A stretch of 64,000 nucleotides of DNA, from NCBI GenBank assembly GCA_910584475.1, contig CAJUBD010000007.1, positions 62,001 through 126,000 on the forward strand. Reading direction: 5' to 3'. Within the stretch, counting starts at the first letter, position 1. The number at the start of each line of letters is the position of its first letter. Source of the stretch: an uncultured Treponema sp. GTDB taxonomy: Bacteria; Spirochaetota; Spirochaetia; Treponematales; Treponemataceae. The notes beneath the pieces are model-generated. The model had not been told where the DNA came from. It saw nothing but the letters and a program-made list of their open reading frames with translations, and did no database searches. Below are positions 58,874 through 64,000 of this stretch, in pieces. The position numbers and the translations under genes were made by a program.

Positions 58874-59181
58874 CTTCCACCTCCCATAAAAAGTCAATGA
58901 GGAAGTGTCAACTTCCATTTGACTTTTTACGCAACTTCGCAACGCAGTGTACTCGCAACGCACGTTTCCAGCGGAAGTTGCAGTCTATAAAGAAGCTCGC
59001 GTCGCGGGCTTCAAGATGAAAACAGCGACGCCGTTTCCGGCACTGTTTTCATCCCGCCTCCTTTTGCGCAAGGCTTCGTCCCTGCACTTTTGCACTGCGC
59101 GTCCTGTGCGCGAAGGCGGCTATTGCATCGCAGTACTTCGTCCTGCTTACGAGTTTTCTTCGAAAACTCGCACTAGGGCGG
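58874..59181. repeat. Composite hairpin element M13
   Basis: No gene. H1 with arms GATGAAAACAG/CTGTTTTCATC (about 59014-59052), CGAGTTTTC/GAAAACTCG (59150-59170) and partial others. Lies between the array and the end of the large FN3 lipoprotein gene. Confidence 0.75.
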
Positions 59182-62100
59182 CTATTGCCATTCTTCGGAG
59201 TTTAGCACTTTAAAACTACTGTCTCCAGAATAAAGAAGCGGTAGATTTATTCTATTGGAAGACTGATTATATACGAGTTCCTTTCCTCCATAAGTTATAG
59301 TTACCGTTCCTTCATTTCTAGTCGTTGGACCGTTACGTTTATACCTACCCATCCAGCCCCCAGTTAAAGATATAGTTCCATTCCCAAGTACATATTCACC
59401 AATGATGTTAGTAATAGTATCATCATCTTTTCCCGTCCAATATCTCCAAGGAAATTCACCGACTGCACCACCTCTCCCTGTCATAACACCAGTAAGTTTC
59501 AATCCAGTTACAATGTTTCCAGACTTAGCTTTCAGCTCCGGAATATAACCATTGTATGAAAATGAGTATACCATTTCCGTTGTCCAAGCATAATAATATC
59601 CACTGGTTTCAAAATTTAAAAGTGTTCGTTTATCACCATCATCCCAGTTTCCATTAGATGTTCCTCTAGATAACTCCATAGCTCTTGCCATACCTATCAA
59701 TGCCATCTTTGCAAATTCTTCCGCTGTTATCTGCCTGTACGCGTAAACGCTCCTCGTATCCCCATAGTCATAGCCGTCTCGCGCACTGCCATCTTCTGTC
59801 GACGTATTGTAATCCGCGCCGCTTCCGCCTATGGAAGTCCGTATCTCGACTCCCTCGGAATTTTTGCGGTAGGCTTCAATCCTGTAATAATGCTTGTAGT
59901 CGCGCAGGACTTTCAAAAGCCCGCCGAGTTCGGCAGTATTATTCGGCTCGACGATTGTGGTGACGGTACCGGCAGAGACGCCACTTGACGTGACTGCTAT
60001 GTTACTATTTTCCCCCGCGTCTCCATATGTTTTTTCGGAGGAAGACAGTTTGCAATCCTTGTCGAAAGTCGCGACCGTATACCATTTGTCCGAAATGTTA
60101 TTATTCTTGACATAAAGCCTATATCCGTCAGGTCCCACGCCACGAGCTTTCATATCATAGCACATCCATTTCAACTTTTCCTCATAGCCTTTGTGGTCAG
60201 AAACGTCTTCCAAACCTTGCATACCTCCGGTCAGGGCGAAACAGTATCCACGGTTTATAGGCTCAAGAGCACTTCCCTCTTTTGTGGAAGCCAAATACTG
60301 CACATAAGAACTTTTGAAGACATTGCCCTGCGTATACCTGACCGCATATTCTACCACTTCATTTCGAGAAATCTGGTTTGTCTCGGCATCTGTCGCCGTC
60401 AAATCGTCAGGCTGCTCGACAATGAATTCCGCTTCCGCCTTGCCGTCTTTGACTTCAGGCTTAATCCCTTTGCTATAGTAAGTCCAGTCGCTCGTGGGGT
60501 CACCATTGTCGTTTACCTTTCTGTAATAAAGGTAAGATGACGCACCATTTTTCTGCGCGCATTTCGGCACATCCCAAGAAACCTTTATCTTGTTCGCATA
60601 GTCCGCCTTCGATGCCTTTACGTCAAGTCCATAGCCGTACGTGTATCCGCTCGCCGCTTTCAATCCGTTATACTTTACCGTAAAAGCGTCCGTTCCCCCG
60701 CTTCCCAGCATTTGCCCCGCATCGCTTTCTTCCAAAAGCGGAAGCACGGTATAAGCGTACTCGTATCCCCAGCCTATTTTCTGCTGGTTCTTATACCATG
60801 AATCATTGATGCCATAGGTGTCTATTCCCTTGTCGACAAAAGTATATTGGTTTCCGTCGCATTTCACTTCGAATACAGTCTCGCACAGGCTTGCGCCGGC
60901 AGCCGTCGTGTCGGCCAAACTGACCTTCGGCCTATCGGAATTGTCCACATAGAAGACGTCATTGTCGCTATTTCCCGCCATTTTGCGCACGATGGCATAT
61001 CCCACGGCATCTTCCACATTATTCCATTTCAAGGTAATTTCGTTTTCGGCGACGTTGGCGGGTTCAGTGCCCGAAACTTTCAGTTCGGCAGGCCCCATGA
61101 CTTTTACGCCAACAGACTCTGCCGGCGATTCTTTCTCCGTGTTCTCAGGCGTGCCATCATAACCACGCGCGGCGACCACAAGGCTCGCCTTATTGCCGGC
61201 AAGTCTGGCATCATTGTAGCCCAAAGGCTTGTTTATAGTGATGGCAAATTTTTGATCCACGAGAGAAATGCTCGCATCTATTTCGCCGGATGTTTTTGTG
61301 CCGTCCGCGCCAAACACCACCGTCTGTCCGCCGCCAAATTTAGTGCTTTCACCGAGCGTCAGGCAATAACTTTTCGCTCCGAAGACTTCGTACATTTCCA
61401 AATATATGGCATCGTATCCGAGTTTTTTCTTTCCGTCTCCTTCCATCACGATATTCGGCTCAGGCTTTCCCAAAGTCATGGCTTCTTTTGGCTCTGACGG
61501 CACTGAAATCGCATCATCTCCACTTTCGGTGGCATACATCACATATTCATATTTTTTGCCGCCTTTTACTGTCGTATCTTCAAATAGTCCGCCTACAAAA
61601 GTGACCTTTTCAAGTTTTTCTTCTTTTTCTTCAATGCCATTCAATTTCCTTACGAATTTATATGAAACGCTAGAGGCATTTTCTGCTTCCAGCTTTAGCA
61701 CGACTTTGTCAGGATAGCCGTCATCCACGGAGAATGCTGATTTCGGAAGTGTGTTCAGGTCAGCCACCAAGATTGGAGAGGCGGCGACCGTTTCCAAGAC
61801 ATTCTCTTCTAATTTAATGTCATTTACGCTAGACACTTGAGACTTTACGACATAAAGCGTATAGTAATACATTTTTTTGTCTATGGAATATGTCCTTTCC
61901 AGCGACTTTATGTCCGTCGCGAAGAAATTTTCGTCACCATTTGCAAGCCAAGACTCTTCGCCGCCTGTATCCGAAAGGTTCGCATTTTTCTTCTCAAGCT
62001 TTATGGCAAATTTATAGTCATCTCCTTTGCCCATGGCATCCCAAGCGATGCCCAAATTGACAGAATATTGATTTCCCTCTGACATTTTTCCGCTCACAGT

Positions 62101-63237
62101 AAATTTCGGTCGCTGACTCATCCATCCTATGCAGGTATCCGAGTTCCTCGAACTTGTTTTCGGCGAACCGTTTTGCGGTAAGAATTTGTAGTCAATGTAA
62201 GACTTGATTTTGTACTCGTACTTAACGCCCCTGTCTTGTTCAGTAAAATTCGTGTCGTCCCAAACAAACGTCTTTCCGGCAACATAGCCATCATAGCCAC
62301 TAGTCGCGCCTTCGTTACCAGTGCTTCCATCATAATACAGAGCCTTTTCGATTACTTCATACGCGCCTTTTTCGCCGCGCTTCCTTGAAACCTCGAAATA
62401 CACGGGATAGTCCGTCTCAATTATGCCGCCCAAGTCCGAATTTATCGACACTTGCACTTTCGGAGGAAGAGTTATGCTAAGACGAACCTTGTCTTTGTAT
62501 TCGCCTTCCGACGCGGTAAATTTCGGCGGCTGCGGACGGCGCAAAGCCATAGTCGCCACGGTTGTTTTTCCGCTGTTTTCCTTTTCGTCAGGCGCGTCCG
62601 TCAAATAAGCGTCTATCGAATATACATATTTTGAATTGCTTTCCAAATTTTCAAAATCGCAAGAATAAGGGTCATTTCCAGAAACAAGCCGGGAAGTCGT
62701 CATACCCGTAGCCGTGTCTTCCTGTTTCACTTCAAAGCGCAGCTTTTCTTTATAATAGGAAGCGTTTTCCATATCCCAATAAACAGTAATCGTGCTTTCA
62801 TCCACATCCGCGCCGCTGAACACCGGCAAAGCGAGGCTCGCGCACGCCTCCGACATCGCGGAAATAGGAGAGCGCGTTCCGTCGGACTTTGCGGCGACTA
62901 CCCTGTAATAGTCCGTAGTTCCCGGAGAGACTTTTATTTCATAGGTTATTTCGGCGGTTTCACCCACTTGTACGAATTCTTCGTTCGGGTTGGAAGCCTT
63001 ATATATATAGTAACGTTTCGCGCCATCGACGGCGTTCCATGAAAGCGAGATTTTTCGCTTCAAGCCTTGTGAAGCCTTCAGTCCGGTCGGGGCGGAGAGC
63101 GTACCTCCTGCGGTCGTCTTTTCGTTTGGAATTGACGGCGCATCCAAGAGATGTTCGCACGAATTGAATAGAATAAACGGCAACGCGATAAAAAATACAA
63201 TGAGAATTTTCCTTCCGAAATCAAAAATCTCTTTCAT
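59182..63237 (-). CDS. Very large lipoprotein with at least eight FN3-like domains
   Basis: 1351 residues. Signal peptide with lipobox FNSC (Cys 27), the linker TTAGGTLSAPTGLKASQG, then FN3-like repeats: KISLSWNAVDGAKRYYIYKA, TITVYWDMENASYY, VRLSITLPPKVQV, NLGIAWDAMGKGDDYKFAI, VVLKLEAENASSVSYKF, AIYLEMYEVFGAKSYCL, ITLKWNNVEDAVGYAIV and IKVSWDVPKCAQKNG. The last 200 residues are different and Gly/Tyr-rich. It shares domain type and linker (GGTL.AP) with the 784-residue lipoprotein. A G10/C10 tract lies upstream of its consensus promoter, so expression may be phase-variable. Confidence 0.88.
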   Translation of the reverse strand: MKEIFDFGRKILIVFFIALPFILFNSCEHLLDAPSIPNEKTTAGGTLSAPTGLKASQGLKRKISLSWNAVDGAKRYYIYKASNPNEEFVQVGETAEITYEIKVSPGTTDYYRVVAAKSDGTRSPISAMSEACASLALPVFSGADVDESTITVYWDMENASYYKEKLRFEVKQEDTATGMTTSRLVSGNDPYSCDFENLESNSKYVYSIDAYLTDAPDEKENSGKTTVATMALRRPQPPKFTASEGEYKDKVRLSITLPPKVQVSINSDLGGIIETDYPVYFEVSRKRGEKGAYEVIEKALYYDGSTGNEGATSGYDGYVAGKTFVWDDTNFTEQDRGVKYEYKIKSYIDYKFLPQNGSPKTSSRNSDTCIGWMSQRPKFTVSGKMSEGNQYSVNLGIAWDAMGKGDDYKFAIKLEKKNANLSDTGGEESWLANGDENFFATDIKSLERTYSIDKKMYYYTLYVVKSQVSSVNDIKLEENVLETVAASPILVADLNTLPKSAFSVDDGYPDKVVLKLEAENASSVSYKFVRKLNGIEEKEEKLEKVTFVGGLFEDTTVKGGKKYEYVMYATESGDDAISVPSEPKEAMTLGKPEPNIVMEGDGKKKLGYDAIYLEMYEVFGAKSYCLTLGESTKFGGGQTVVFGADGTKTSGEIDASISLVDQKFAITINKPLGYNDARLAGNKASLVVAARGYDGTPENTEKESPAESVGVKVMGPAELKVSGTEPANVAENEITLKWNNVEDAVGYAIVRKMAGNSDNDVFYVDNSDRPKVSLADTTAAGASLCETVFEVKCDGNQYTFVDKGIDTYGINDSWYKNQQKIGWGYEYAYTVLPLLEESDAGQMLGSGGTDAFTVKYNGLKAASGYTYGYGLDVKASKADYANKIKVSWDVPKCAQKNGASSYLYYRKVNDNGDPTSDWTYYSKGIKPEVKDGKAEAEFIVEQPDDLTATDAETNQISRNEVVEYAVRYTQGNVFKSSYVQYLASTKEGSALEPINRGYCFALTGGMQGLEDVSDHKGYEEKLKWMCYDMKARGVGPDGYRLYVKNNNISDKWYTVATFDKDCKLSSSEKTYGDAGENSNIAVTSSGVSAGTVTTIVEPNNTAELGGLLKVLRDYKHYYRIEAYRKNSEGVEIRTSIGGSGADYNTSTEDGSARDGYDYGDTRSVYAYRQITAEEFAKMALIGMARAMELSRGTSNGNWDDGDKRTLLNFETSGYYYAWTTEMVYSFSYNGYIPELKAKSGNIVTGLKLTGVMTGRGGAVGEFPWRYWTGKDDDTITNIIGEYVLGNGTISLTGGWMGRYKRNGPTTRNEGTVTITYGGKELVYNQSSNRINLPLLYSGDSSFKVLNSEEWQ

Positions 63238-63289
63238 ATATTCGCTCCTAATTCATATTTCCCACCAAATATCCAAGCAATCCTAATAC

Positions 63290-63318
63290 AATATAACACA
63301 ATTTTAACTTCGTGTCAA
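63290..63318 (-). promoter_or_regulatory. Promoter of the large FN3 lipoprotein gene
   Basis: Perfect TTGACA (63313-63318), 17-base spacer, TATATT (63290-63295); AGGAG ribosome site before the ATG at 63237. Confidence 0.85.
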
Positions 63319-63347
63319 GGATTTTTGCAAGATTTTACTATACTTAT

Positions 63348-63357
63348 GGGGGGGGGG
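63348..63357. repeat. G10 (C10 on the coding strand) tract upstream of a promoter
   Basis: Ten identical bases 29 bases upstream of the -35 box, around -65 to -75 from the predicted transcription start. Similar tracts upstream of promoters tune tpr genes in T. pallidum. Confidence 0.75.
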
Positions 63358-63594
63358 CAAATCGAATTCGCTCGCCCATATTTTTATATCGGCAGGGTCT
63401 GTCGCTTTTTTAAGTTCTGAAAGAATTTTGATTAACTATGGAATTTACTGCGATTTTCACTTCGTGAAACTCTCGCGACAATGACAGAAAGAATCGTGGA
63501 CGACTATGACGGTAAGGAGGCGAGCGTGGCAAGAAACTTCAAAAGCGCGCGGACTTCTGTATTCGCCCTCGCGATTTCTTCCCACGCCTTTGAA

Positions 63595-63756
63595 TTATTG
63601 ACTCTTAAGTCTTTCAATCTCGGCTTTCAGTGCGGCGATTTCCGCTTGTGCGATTATGCGCTCCTTTTCCAATTGCGCTTGTGCGATGGCTCGTTCCTCC
63701 GCGCGATGTGGCAATACGCCACTTCGTGTCGTTTTGCTAGCGGAAATTTATTTTAC
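63595..63756 (-). pseudogene. C-terminal remnant of an Rpn/PD-(D/E)XK transposase-like nuclease gene
   Basis: The minus strand reads HRAEERAIAQAQLEKERIIA and then QAEIAALKAEIERLKSQ with a stop at 63595, the coiled-coil tail usual in Rpn-family recombination-promoting nucleases. Upstream the frame passes into 66-bp tandem repeats that bring a TAA stop, so the catalytic part is gone. Confidence 0.65.
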
Positions 63757-63913
63757 ATAATCGCTTACGCGATGTGGCAATACGCCACTTCGTGTCGTTT
63801 TGCTAGCGGAAATTTATTTCACGACATCGCTCGCGCGATGTGGCAATACGCCACTTCGTGTCGTTTTGCTAGCGGAAATTTATTTTACATAATCGCTTAC
63901 GCGATGTGGCAAT
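63703..63913. repeat. 66-bp tandem repeats (three full units and a partial one)
   Basis: Units start at 63703, 63769 and 63835, with a partial one at 63901. Units 1 and 3 are identical; unit 2 differs only in TTTCACGACATCGCTCGC versus TTTTACATAATCGCTTAC. Each has a GTGGC/GCCAC hairpin and an ATCGC-N4-GCGAT stem. Confidence 0.92.
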
Positions 63914-64000
63914 CTGTGAAAAACATGTCTTCCTTATTTTTCAACATTTGAGGAAACTTCAGTTTCCGAAATTGTTGAAAATGCCATTTTGCAACGGAGT

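Larger units (their letters stand above)
63238..63594. other. Intergenic region upstream of the large FN3 lipoprotein
   Basis: No gene. It holds the lipoprotein promoter (63290-63318), the homopolymer tract (63348-63357) and a small hairpin TTTCAC/GTGAAA near 63456-63470. Confidence 0.7.

Noticed and set aside
1660..59181. Intergenic hairpins as plain terminators
   Set aside because: Most lack T runs, several lie upstream of genes in their leaders, and they come in ordered sets with conserved loops.
63481..63951. Plus-strand frame of 156 codons at the window end
   Set aside because: It is open only because the 66-bp tandem repeat is a multiple of three; the minus strand carries a recognisable nuclease tail.

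Overview
The window reads as chromosomal DNA of a gut-type treponeme (Spirochaetota, Treponema or a close relative). The grounds are the gene mix: a LolA-like lipoprotein carrier with FtsX-type permeases, many lipoproteins with spirochaete-style loose lipoboxes, a soluble sensory [FeFe]-hydrogenase fused to a chemotaxis signalling domain, BspA-like and FN3 surface lipoproteins, HU-like DUF4469 and PDDEXK_9 ATPase families, and homopolymeric G tracts at surface-protein genes as known in T. pallidum. No database search was possible, so genus level is an inference.

Layout. 0-4.7 kb: a minus-strand operon for outer-membrane/lipoprotein traffic (two permeases, LolA-like carrier, an outer-membrane-like protein cut by the window edge). 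4.8-18.5 kb: mostly housekeeping and transport (small lipoprotein, SLC13/ArsB-type carrier, Na+:alanine symporter, GTP-PEPCK, aspartate kinase, DapB, MATE pump, UgpC/MsmX-type ATPase) plus a BspA-like lipoprotein that is frameshifted at a G10 tract. 18.5-29.9 kb: BrnT/BrnA, a second lipoprotein frameshifted at a G9 tract, rluB-scpB, a hydrogen sensor facing hydE, a sugar-nucleotide epimerase, folK-scpA and a purine nucleoside phosphorylase. 30.3-41.3 kb: an accessory region with a truncated Type ISP restriction enzyme, an HU-like protein, two HTH regulators, an unrecognised six-gene membrane/HNH operon and a PDDEXK_9 ATPase; the region is bracketed by 95-bp direct repeats. 41.4-51 kb: D-lactate dehydrogenase, VanZ-like protein, tRNA-Asn, HAD phosphatase, O-acetylhomoserine sulfhydrylase, a hybrid histidine kinase, an outer-membrane protein and a small lipoprotein. 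51-63.2 kb: two large FN3 lipoproteins flanking eight toxin-antitoxin-type modules, all on the minus strand and separated by homologous leader repeats. 63.2-64 kb: a G10 tract upstream of the larger FN3 lipoprotein, and a nuclease-gene remnant carrying three 66-bp tandem repeats.

Three signals run through the window. (1) Eleven genes have a -10 box ending exactly six bases before the ATG, most with a good -35 at 16-18 bp, which predicts leaderless mRNAs. (2) Most intergenic gaps hold composite elements of several hairpins whose loops are conserved while both arms change together; some copies are flanked by gene-specific 23-24 bp direct repeats, and a related pattern sits inside folK. (3) Three G/C homopolymer tracts all belong to lipoprotein genes and suggest phase-variable surface display.

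Many open frames on the opposite strand of GC-rich genes were judged to be shadows and left out. Start codons were moved where a Shine-Dalgarno site, a family start or a leaderless promoter decided the matter.
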